A stretch of DNA of 5,592 nt from an uncultured Clostridium sp. GTDB taxonomy: Bacteria > Bacillota > Clostridia > TANB77 > CAG-508. The DNA is taken from NCBI GenBank assembly GCA_947568605.1, contig CANOPV010000063.1, positions 1-5,592 on the forward strand, written 5' to 3'. A program made the position numbers and the translations under genes. The notes below the pieces were generated by a model that saw only the letters and a program-made list of their open reading frames with translations, did not search any database and was not told where the DNA came from. Within the stretch, counting starts at the first letter, position 1, and each line of letters starts with the position of its first letter. Shown piece after piece: positions 1 through 5,592 of this stretch.

Positions 1-51
1 AGCGATTGGAGTCAAAAGCATATTTTTAAATATTTTAGCGAAGAATTGAAT
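1..51 (+). repeat. Degenerate copy of the arm of the 103-bp palindromic repeat
   Basis: This stretch aligns with the right arm of the palindrome at 2614-2664. Both start with AGC, then TTGGAG(T/C)CAA (6-15 here), pass through an AT-rich centre of similar length, and end in ATTTTA(G/A)CGAAGAATTG (32-48 here). Its centre, CAAAAGCATATTTTT, matches instead the degenerate copy at 2668-2702. The copy touches the window edge, so a left arm may lie outside. It sits downstream of the DUF1189-like gene in non-coding DNA. I see the similarity directly; calling it one repeat family is inference. Confidence 0.6.
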
Positions 52-60
52 ATTTAATCT

Positions 61-93
61 AATTAAAAAAATAATTTTAACGAAGAATTGTAT
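61..93 (+). repeat. 33-bp direct repeat identical to 2632-2664
   Basis: These 33 bases are identical, in the same orientation, to 2632-2664, the outer part of the right arm of the 103-bp palindrome. The match covers AATT, seven A, TAATTTTAA and CGAAGAATTGTAT, and stops sharply on both sides. The unit lies directly after the degenerate copy at 1-51, so the CGAAGAATTG terminus occurs twice within 50 bp (39-48 and 81-90). No matching left arm is visible beside it. It may be a half-element left by rearrangement or part of a tandem array. Confidence 0.8.
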
Positions 94-132
94 TAAAAAA
101 TTCCTAATTTTATACTTTTTCATACAGTTTTA

Positions 133-912
133 TTATGCATTTGTTCCTTCTGGTGCTTCACCAATATTCGTATCTCCATCATTTTCTTCTTTTTTATCTT
201 TTTGTTTTTTCTCGTCTTTATTTTCATCTGGATTTTTATTTTCTTCTTGTTTATCATTTTCTTCTTGATTTTGTAATTCTTGCCTTATCTTTTCTTGTTC
301 CATTTGTAATTTTATTAATTCCATTTGCTGATTAATAAACTCCGTTTTTATCATTAATAATGCTACTACAACATATATATATGATATCGTTGCATACATC
401 CATTGAAAATATTTTATTTCAAAACCTGTTAGTAGATTTACTGTAAGATATATTAATTGTAATATTACTGGTAATGTTAATGAATGTATTCCAATATTAA
501 AGGTAGATTTATAATTTATCTTCATTCTTAATATTCTTCCAACTATTATTCCTAATATTCCTAAAATTACAGCATCTATAAATGTGCTACAAAAATATAC
601 AGTCAATATTGAAAAGAATAAAACAATAATAAATATATCATAATTGTATTTCATAACTTCTTGCATATCTTCAATATTAAATTCTAATTCACCATTTACT
701 TCATTTTGTATTTGTGTTACTAATTCTGATAAATCTCCATTAATAAATTTATAACCAAATACTATTGTACATATTACACTAAATATTAATATCAATGTAA
801 ATAAATATTTTAAACTTTTTTTACAACTTTCTAATGCAAATATATCATATTTCTCAAAATCTTTTATACTTATAACTACTCTTTCGAAAAAGCCTATTTT
901 TTCTTTTTCCAT
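133..912 (-). CDS. DUF1189-like multi-pass membrane protein, function unknown
   Basis: A 259-residue membrane protein. The N-terminus (IGFFERVVISIKDFEKY, then an amphipathic stretch and a transmembrane helix) resembles DUF1189 proteins of Bacillota, whose role I do not know; the assignment is by recollection. Hydrophobic segments lie near residues 34-54, 91-108, 111-127, 140-161 and 170-188. An acidic loop (55-90) follows the first. The tail from about 191 is hydrophilic: first a Gln/Glu/Lys helix-like stretch (194-217) that could form a coiled coil, then a disordered Lys/Glu/Asp/Asn run to the end. The segment count leaves the side of the tail unresolved. The start is supported by AAAGGA at 921-926, eight bases before ATG. 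The gap to the cysS stop is only 27 bp with no visible terminator, so co-transcription with cysS is likely. No cysteine-related motif links the two functions. Confidence 0.8.
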   Translation of the reverse strand: MEKEKIGFFERVVISIKDFEKYDIFALESCKKSLKYLFTLILIFSVICTIVFGYKFINGDLSELVTQIQNEVNGELEFNIEDMQEVMKYNYDIFIIVLFFSILTVYFCSTFIDAVILGILGIIVGRILRMKINYKSTFNIGIHSLTLPVILQLIYLTVNLLTGFEIKYFQWMYATISYIYVVVALLMIKTEFINQQMELIKLQMEQEKIRQELQNQEENDKQEENKNPDENKDEKKQKDKKEENDGDTNIGEAPEGTNA

Positions 913-939
913 TTATATCATCCTTTATTACATTATCAC

Positions 940-2328
940 TTATATTTTTTCAACTACCATTCCATCTTTTTCATCTTTTACATTATACCCTAATTTTTTT
1001 AATTCATTTCTTATTTCATCAGATAATTTCCAATTTTTTTCTTCTCTTGCTTTTTTTCTTTTTCCTATAATTTCTAATATTTCCTGTGGCAATTGTTCTA
1101 CATTATTGTTTATCTTTTTATCAATTTTTAAACCTAAAACTGTATCAAATTTTAATAATAATTTAGCAATTTTTTGAGATTTATTAGGATATTTTATTAA
1201 TTCCCATACTATACTCATTGCTACTGGCATATTTAAGTCATCATTTATTGCTTGATGAAATTTATTTTCGTATTCTTCTAAAATTTCATCTTTAATATCT
1301 TCATTTCCGATAAAATGTTGATTATATCCTTCTTTTAATTTTATTAAAGATTTATTTGCACTTTCTATTGCTTCCCAAGTAAAGTTTAATTTATTTCTAT
1401 AATTTGATGAATAACAAAATATTTTATAAGTTAATGGGTCATATCCTTTATCTATTATATCTTTTAGTAAATATGCGTTATTTAAACTTTTTGACATCTT
1501 TCCACCATTTATTAGTAAAAATTCTTGATGTAACCAATATCTTGCTGGAATCTTGCCTGATATTCCTTTACTTTGTGCAATTTCGTTTTCGTGATGTGTT
1601 GGTATTAAATCAATTCCACCAGTATGTATATCAAATTCTTCTCCTAAATATTTTCTTCCCATTGCTGAGCATTCTATATGCCATCCTGGATAACATACTC
1701 CCCAAGGGCTATCCCATTTCATTAAATGATTTTTAGGTGCTTTTATCCATAATGCAAAGTCATAAGGATTTTTCTTTTCATCATCTATTTCTACTCTTGC
1801 TCCTGCTTTTTGTTCTGATAAATTTATTCCTGATAAAATTCCATATTCATCTAGTTTTGAAACATCAAAATATATTGCAGTTGATGTTTCATAAGCATAT
1901 CCATTTTCTAACAGTTTTTTTACAAATTCTATCATTTCGTTTATATGATGTGTTGCTTTACATATAATTTCTGGCATATCAATATTTAAGTCATTTAAGT
2001 CTTTTAAAAATTTATTTGTATAATTTTCAGCTATTTCTAATGGTGTTTTTCCCTCTTCTCTTGCAGATTTTAACATTTTATCTTCGCCTTCGTCTGCATC
2101 TGAAACTAAGTGTCCAACATCTGTTATGTTCATTGCGTGTTTTAATTTATATCCATTGTATTTTAACATTCTTCTTAATGTATCCATAAATATAAAGGTT
2201 CTCATATTTCCTATGGTTGCGTCTTTGTATACTGTTGGTCCACAAGTATATATTTTTATTTCGCTTTCGTCTATGGGTTTAAATGTTTCTTTTGTTTTTG
2301 TAAGCGTGTTATAAAATTTAATTTCCAT
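940..2328 (-). CDS. cysS: Cysteine--tRNA ligase (cysteinyl-tRNA synthetase)
   Basis: Class I aminoacyl-tRNA synthetase that activates cysteine with ATP and transfers it to tRNA-Cys in the cytoplasm. At 462 residues it is full length for the family. The Rossmann-fold catalytic domain begins with YTCGPTVY (27-34). The HIGH-type signature that follows reads TIGN (38-41). The stretch NITDVGH...SDADEGEDKM (67-85) is typical of one CysRS branch. The likely zinc ligands by family alignment are C29, C220 (GWHIECSAMG), H245 and E249 (HHENE). KMSKS is at 277-281. The C-terminal helical region ends with a segment common in CysRS (KRKKAREEKNWKLSDEIR, 423-440). The ATG is preceded by AAAGGAGA with seven bases of spacing (2335-2342). 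Downstream, 27 bp separate it from the DUF1189-like gene. Upstream lies a 414-bp repeat-filled gap in which I find no T-box motif. The threonine in place of the first HIGH histidine is the only catalytic oddity; TIGN is known from other class I synthetases such as some TrpRS, so activity is expected. Confidence 0.98.
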   Translation of the reverse strand: MEIKFYNTLTKTKETFKPIDESEIKIYTCGPTVYKDATIGNMRTFIFMDTLRRMLKYNGYKLKHAMNITDVGHLVSDADEGEDKMLKSAREEGKTPLEIAENYTNKFLKDLNDLNIDMPEIICKATHHINEMIEFVKKLLENGYAYETSTAIYFDVSKLDEYGILSGINLSEQKAGARVEIDDEKKNPYDFALWIKAPKNHLMKWDSPWGVCYPGWHIECSAMGRKYLGEEFDIHTGGIDLIPTHHENEIAQSKGISGKIPARYWLHQEFLLINGGKMSKSLNNAYLLKDIIDKGYDPLTYKIFCYSSNYRNKLNFTWEAIESANKSLIKLKEGYNQHFIGNEDIKDEILEEYENKFHQAINDDLNMPVAMSIVWELIKYPNKSQKIAKLLLKFDTVLGLKIDKKINNNVEQLPQEILEIIGKRKKAREEKNWKLSDEIRNELKKLGYNVKDEKDGMVVEKI

Positions 2329-2362
2329 TAAAAATCTCCTTTATACAATTTGAAATTATTTA

Positions 2363-2408
2363 TTAGGGTCTAGCCTTCGAAGTGCGGACGGCTACAAGTC
2401 GCCCCTAC
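2363..2408. repeat. GC-rich palindromic repeat A (TTAGGG...GCCCCTAC)
   Basis: A 46-bp element with about 27 G/C bases, conspicuous in AT-rich surroundings. The ends are complementary: TAGGG (2364-2368) with CCCTA (2403-2407). A second nested pair, TAGCC (2371-2375) and GGCTA (2390-2394), encloses a loop of about 14 bases. It begins with TTAGGG and ends with GCCCCTAC, the same ends as repeat B. It lies about 35 bp upstream of the cysS start, so it may fall within the cysS leader. No T-tract follows closely on either strand, so it is not a clear terminator. Short GTAGGGGC-ended palindromes are, from memory, common intergenic repeats in clostridia. Confidence 0.65.
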
Positions 2409-2451
2409 CTTACTCTACATTTTTTATTTTGCATAAATAATATTTTTCTGT

Positions 2452-2505
2452 TTAGGGCGAAATTCGGTATTCCTCACGGGTATTCCTTACCGATTTAGCC
2501 CCTAC
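2452..2505. repeat. GC-rich palindromic repeat B with internal 13-bp tandem repeat
   Basis: A 54-bp element with about 26 G/C bases and the same ends as repeat A (TTAGGG at 2452-2457, GCCCCTAC at 2498-2505). The left arm, TAGGGC, AAATT and CGGTA (2453-2469), pairs with TACCG, ATTTA and GCCCCTA (2488-2504), with one bulge and one mismatch region, giving a stem of roughly 16 pairs. The centre holds two tandem copies of GGTATTCCT(C/T)AC (2466-2477 and 2479-2490) at a 13-bp period. It is 43 bp from repeat A, in the cysS-proximal half of the intergenic region. Confidence 0.65.
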
Positions 2506-2528
2506 ACTTTTAAACTGCAATTTGCAAA

Positions 2529-2558
2529 CTAAAAAGTATTTAAAAATTGCCTTTTTAG
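2529..2558. repeat. Small perfect inverted repeat CTAAAAAG/CTTTTTAG
   Basis: CTAAAAAG (2529-2536) and CTTTTTAG (2551-2558) are perfect reverse complements separated by 14 bases. The stem is A/T-rich and no U-rich tail follows the hairpin on the minus strand, so a terminator role after the PBP gene is not well supported. It directly abuts the 103-bp palindrome and may be part of that repeat's surroundings or chance in AT-rich DNA. Confidence 0.35.
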
Positions 2559-2559
2559 A

Positions 2560-2662
2560 ACAATTCGAGTTAAAGAATTATTTTCTTAATGAAATTATGC
2601 AACAAGCTTGCATAGCAAGTTGGAGCCAATGAATTAAAAAAATAATTTTAACGAAGAATTGT
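2560..2662. repeat. 103-bp imperfect palindromic repeat (MITE-like or large hairpin)
   Basis: The two ends are perfect inverted copies: ACAATTC (2560-2566) and GAATTGT (2656-2662). Going inward the arms stay complementary with small gaps: GTTAAA against TTTAAC, then ATTATTTTCTTAAT (2577-2590) against ATTAAAAAAATAAT, and a perfect core CTTGC-ATA-GCAAG (2607-2619). The whole could fold into one long hairpin on either strand. The outer 33 bases of the right arm, including two bases past the palindrome (2632-2664), recur identically at 61-93. It lacks an ORF and no clear target-site duplication is seen, so mobility is a guess. It lies about 80 bp after the PBP stop codon. Confidence 0.7.
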
Positions 2663-2667
2663 ATAAC

Positions 2668-2702
2668 CAAAAACATATTTTTTATTTGCTTAGAAAAGAA
2701 TT
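2668..2702 (+). repeat. Degenerate copy of the left-edge repeat unit
   Basis: CAAAAACATATTTTTT at 2668-2683, followed by TTAG and AAGAATT (2690-2702), matches the segment CAAAAGCATATTTTT...TTAGCGAAGAATT at 13-47. It immediately follows the 103-bp palindrome, so both intergenic regions carry the same two kinds of unit in opposite order. The AT-richness makes this less certain than the 33-bp identity, but the shared GCATA/ACATA block and spacing argue against chance. Confidence 0.45.
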
Positions 2703-2742
2703 ACACTTTTGAAAAATATAACTGTATTAAATAATACTTTAA

Positions 2743-5553
2743 TTAATTTTGAGTGTTATTTCCTGCATTGTTTGTAACAGTATTATTTTGTGCTGTATTG
2801 TTTCCTTGTGTATTTGTTGGTGGTATTTTATTGTCTGGTATATTATTTGATGTTGTATTATTTCCTACGACATTATTTTGATTAGTATTAGTATTGTTAT
2901 TATTATTATTGCCTCCATCTGATGCTTTTTCTCTTACTATTACTTTTCTAATAGCAGTTGCTTCATTTCCTGCATTATCTTTTACTTTATATGTTATAGT
3001 ATATGTTCCTACTTTCTTTGTGTCTACACTTTCTACTTTTTTGTTATTAACAGTTATTGTTATTTCTATTTTTTCTGTAAGGTTTCCATCTACTTTATCT
3101 GTTGCAGTTGCACCTTTTTCTTCATATTTTTCATTTAATTTTAAAGTAATTGTCGCATCTCCATTAAGTTTTATTGTTGGTTTTTCTGTATCTGCTGGTG
3201 CAGTATGTTTATCACATTGTTCTGTTGGTACCATATATTGTGCATCTTTTGCTTTTTCCCATCCTTTATCTTTTTCACTATTTTCTCTACTTATAAATAC
3301 TTTTTCTTCTGTATCTTTGCAATATTCTGTTGCAAGTTTTCCTGTTTCTTTACATATAGTTGCTTTTACGTGACACGAACATCTTTCTCCTGGTACTGCT
3401 CCTTTAACAAATATTTCTGAATATACTCTACTTCCTCTTTGGTCTTGTGAACATAATTCTGTCGCTAATAATCCAGAATCTTTACATACACTTGCTCTTG
3501 TTATACTGTCTGGTGCTGTAAAATTTGTTCCTTTTAATTCACTATGAACAGGTCTCATTACATCTGCCCAAATTCTTTTTGCATCTTCTGACACATTTGT
3601 ATTAAAAATAGAATCGTATCCATATAAAACAGAACCTGTATAATATGTTGTAAATCCTGTAAATGACGTATGTGTAGACCATTTATCTTTATTAGCAGTA
3701 CCTGTTTTTCCACCAACTTGCATTCCTGATATTCTAGCAGCAGTACCTGTTCCCTCTGCACCCTCTATTGGTTCCCTTAATAATTGTGTCATTATATATG
3801 CATTTCCTTCTGACATTACTCTTGTTTTTTCTTGTTTTGGTTCTAATATAACATTTCCATCTGAATCTTCAACTTTTATATAAAATGTTGGCTCAACATA
3901 ATTTCCACCATTTGCAAATACTGAATATGCAGTAGCCATTTCTAATGGAGAAATACCATAGGTTACTCCTCCTAATGCTAATGATAAGTTTTCATCTTTT
4001 GTATCATCTAATGATGTTATTCCTAATTGTTTCATAAATTCTACTGATTTTCTTGGTGTCAATTTTTGCATTAATTTAACTTCTGTTATATTTTCTGAAA
4101 TTTGTAACATTAATCTAATATTTGATAACCCTCTATATTGACTATACCAGTTCTTTGGATTATATCTTCCAAAACTTGCTGGTGTATCATCCATAACTGA
4201 ACTTGCTGTAATAATTCCATTTTCAAGTGATGGAGCAATAACTGCAATTGGTTTTATAGATGAACCTGGTGAACCCCAAGCGGATGTTGCTCTATTTGTT
4301 CCAAAAGTAGTTTTTTCTCCTAACGCTCCTGCAATTCCTACAACGTACCCTGTTCCATTTTGTATGATTGCCATACCTGATTGTATTTGATTATCTCCAT
4401 AATATTTAATATATTTTTTTCCTGAATACACTTCTTCTACAATTTTTTGAATTCTCGTATCTTGTGTTGTATATATTTTGTATCCACTACTATATACGTG
4501 TAATTTTGCTACTTCTGCTGTCCATCCGTGTTCTTCTTGTAAATCTTTTGTAACTTGTTTTATTGCTTCTTCTGCTAAATATGTATATGATGTACTGAAA
4601 TTTCCTTTTTCAAAATGTATACCATTATTTATTTCTTCCATTGCTGAATTATGTTCTTCTTGTGTTATTTTTCCTTGTTCAAACATTTCGTTTACAACTG
4701 TTGTTACCCTTTTATTTATATATGACATTCTATCTTCTTTTTTATCTTCATCAACATAAGGGTCATAAGAATTAGGCTTATGTGTTATTCCTGCTAAATA
4801 TGCAGATTCTACTAATGTTAAATCTTTTGCACTTTTATTAAAGTAATATTGTGATGCAGTTTCAACACCATAAACATTTTTGCCTCCTCCACCTAATGGA
4901 ATTAAGTTTAAATATAATTCTAATATTTGGTCTTTTGATAGTGTTTTTTCTAATTCATAAGCACGTGCTATTTCTTTTACTTTTCTTGTTACACCTGCCA
5001 TACCGCTATTATCTCTTTCATCTGTAATATTTTTTACAACTTGTTGTGTTATAGTACTTCCACCAAATGAAGCATCTTCTCCACGTTTGACTATATAAGT
5101 TAATGTCGCTTTAATTGTTCTTGGTAAGTCTACTCCGCTATGTGATTCAAATCTTTTATCTTCTATTGCTATAAATGCTTTTTCTAAGTATGGAGACATC
5201 TCAGATTTACTTACTATTTTTCTATTTTCTGTTCCACTTAATTCTGCAATTACATTACCCTCCATATCTAATAATACTGAATTTTCATATTTGAATGTTA
5301 AGTCCTCTTCTGTAAGTGCTAAGTCTCCCCCAAATAGTCCAAATAACATTCCTGCAACAATTCCTACTCCTATAACCATTAGTATAAATATTGTTATAAA
5401 GAATATTTTTATTGCTTTTCTTAGTTTTGGGTGTTTTACTTGCTTTTTTTGTTTTTTATTTTTCTCCTTTTTATTTTCTGTATTTTTTATATTTTCTTTA
5501 TTTTCATCTATTCTTTTTTGTTTGCTAGTTTTCTTTCTTTTTTTCTTTCCCAT
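2743..5553 (-). CDS. Class A penicillin-binding protein (PBP1A type) with C-terminal Ig-like domain
   Basis: Bifunctional peptidoglycan synthase: polymerises lipid II into glycan strands and cross-links the stem peptides outside the membrane. Of its 936 residues, 1-48 are a Lys/Asn-rich cytoplasmic segment and 49-75 the membrane anchor. The GT51 glycosyltransferase (about 93-265) shows IAIEDKRFESHSGVD with catalytic E131 (128-142) and GGSTITQQVVKN (164-175). The transpeptidase (about 391-665) has the serine motif SSIK (431-434), SEN (486-488) and KTGTA (616-620), all intact. Two cysteine-bounded motifs, CKDSGLLATELC (690-701) and CKETGKLATEYC (734-745), follow. Residues 789-875 match the DUF5011-type bacterial Ig-like fold (KPTIKLNGDATITL, GATATDKVDG, GTYTITYKVKDNAGN). 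The last 57 residues are Asn/Thr/Gln-rich. GGGAGGA lies five to six bases before the ATG (5558-5564). The nearest upstream gene is outside the window. A 414-bp gap to cysS suggests a separate transcription unit. Confidence 0.96.
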   Translation of the reverse strand: MGKKKRKKTSKQKRIDENKENIKNTENKKEKNKKQKKQVKHPKLRKAIKIFFITIFILMVIGVGIVAGMLFGLFGGDLALTEEDLTFKYENSVLLDMEGNVIAELSGTENRKIVSKSEMSPYLEKAFIAIEDKRFESHSGVDLPRTIKATLTYIVKRGEDASFGGSTITQQVVKNITDERDNSGMAGVTRKVKEIARAYELEKTLSKDQILELYLNLIPLGGGGKNVYGVETASQYYFNKSAKDLTLVESAYLAGITHKPNSYDPYVDEDKKEDRMSYINKRVTTVVNEMFEQGKITQEEHNSAMEEINNGIHFEKGNFSTSYTYLAEEAIKQVTKDLQEEHGWTAEVAKLHVYSSGYKIYTTQDTRIQKIVEEVYSGKKYIKYYGDNQIQSGMAIIQNGTGYVVGIAGALGEKTTFGTNRATSAWGSPGSSIKPIAVIAPSLENGIITASSVMDDTPASFGRYNPKNWYSQYRGLSNIRLMLQISENITEVKLMQKLTPRKSVEFMKQLGITSLDDTKDENLSLALGGVTYGISPLEMATAYSVFANGGNYVEPTFYIKVEDSDGNVILEPKQEKTRVMSEGNAYIMTQLLREPIEGAEGTGTAARISGMQVGGKTGTANKDKWSTHTSFTGFTTYYTGSVLYGYDSIFNTNVSEDAKRIWADVMRPVHSELKGTNFTAPDSITRASVCKDSGLLATELCSQDQRGSRVYSEIFVKGAVPGERCSCHVKATICKETGKLATEYCKDTEEKVFISRENSEKDKGWEKAKDAQYMVPTEQCDKHTAPADTEKPTIKLNGDATITLKLNEKYEEKGATATDKVDGNLTEKIEITITVNNKKVESVDTKKVGTYTITYKVKDNAGNEATAIRKVIVREKASDGGNNNNNNTNTNQNNVVGNNTTSNNIPDNKIPPTNTQGNNTAQNNTVTNNAGNNTQN
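2746..2916 (-). repeat. Low-complexity Asn/Thr-rich coding tract (PBP C-terminus)
   Basis: Residues 880-936 of the penicillin-binding protein consist almost entirely of Asn, Thr, Gln, Gly and a few Pro, Val and Ile, with runs such as GGNNNNNNTNTNQNN. On the plus strand the Asn run appears as repeated ATT triplets (around 2894-2908), a plausible site for slippage length variation. Such tails are common at the ends of surface proteins in AT-rich Bacillota and are probably disordered and extracellular. No LPXTG sorting signal or cell-wall-binding repeat is present. Confidence 0.75.
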
Positions 5554-5592
5554 ATTTTCCTCCCTTAAATAGAAAAATTAATATTATTATTA

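Noticed and set aside
97..111. AAAATT-CCT-AATTTT hairpin after the DUF1189-like gene as a terminator
   Set aside because: A six-pair A/T-only stem in very AT-rich DNA is expected by chance and has little stability.
1404..1967. Plus-strand open frames across cysS
   Set aside because: They lie fully inside a conserved gene, have no ribosome binding site, and give Leu/Phe/Ile-rich translations typical of the antisense of AT-rich coding DNA.
2510..2600. Sigma-A promoter for cysS, for example TTGTTC - 17 bp - AATACT on the minus strand
   Set aside because: Several poor matches exist because the DNA is so AT-rich; none stands out enough to report.
2724..2737. GTATTA/TAATAC palindrome just after the PBP stop codon, with a short T-run further on, as a terminator
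   Set aside because: The stem is nearly all A/T, has almost no loop, and the T-run is several bases away; too weak to call.
2329..2742. Possible CRISPR array or tRNA gene in the repeat-rich intergenic region
   Set aside because: Repeats are few, unequal in length and palindromic rather than regularly spaced, and no cloverleaf with a T-loop GTTCRA-type sequence is visible on either strand.
2894..3420. Plus-strand open frames opposite the PBP C-terminus
   Set aside because: Antisense shadows of the Ig-like and cysteine-motif region; no start signals or recognisable protein features.
3558..3761. Short minus-strand frame overlapping the PBP transpeptidase region
   Set aside because: It is an alternative frame inside the gene that encodes the intact KTGTA motif; there is no sign of a frameshift in the PBP.

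Overview
The window is a stretch of chromosome from a very AT-rich, low-GC Gram-positive bacterium, most likely an uncultured clostridium-like member of the Bacillota. This rests on strong AT bias, Lys/Asn/Ile-rich proteins, AGGAGG-type ribosome binding sites, a class A penicillin-binding protein with a long extracellular tail, and a DUF1189-like membrane protein. The genus cannot be told from this sequence. All three genes lie on the minus strand.

Read in the direction of transcription (right to left), the layout is as follows. (1) 5553-2743 encodes a 936-residue bifunctional class A penicillin-binding protein (PBP1A type). It has a GT51 glycosyltransferase domain, a transpeptidase domain, a cysteine-motif region, one DUF5011-like Ig-fold domain and an Asn/Thr-rich tail. 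(2) A 414-bp intergenic region (2742-2329) holds no gene. It contains two GC-rich palindromic repeats with the same ends and different centres (2363-2408, 2452-2505), a small inverted repeat (2529-2558), a 103-bp imperfect palindrome (2560-2662) and a degenerate repeat copy (2668-2702). (3) 2328-940 is cysS, cysteinyl-tRNA synthetase, complete with its zinc ligands and KMSKS, but with TIGN in place of HIGH. (4) After only 27 bp comes a 259-residue DUF1189-like membrane protein (912-133), probably co-transcribed with cysS. (5) The left edge (1-93) carries more copies of the arm of the 103-bp palindrome, including a 33-bp stretch identical to part of it.

The genes do not form one pathway: one builds the cell wall, one charges tRNA-Cys, and one is a membrane protein of unknown function. 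The coding content is ordinary core genome. The less explained part is the intergenic DNA, where two unrelated families of short palindromic repeats fill the space between the PBP gene and cysS, and one of them recurs after the DUF1189-like gene. No convincing new multi-gene system is present.
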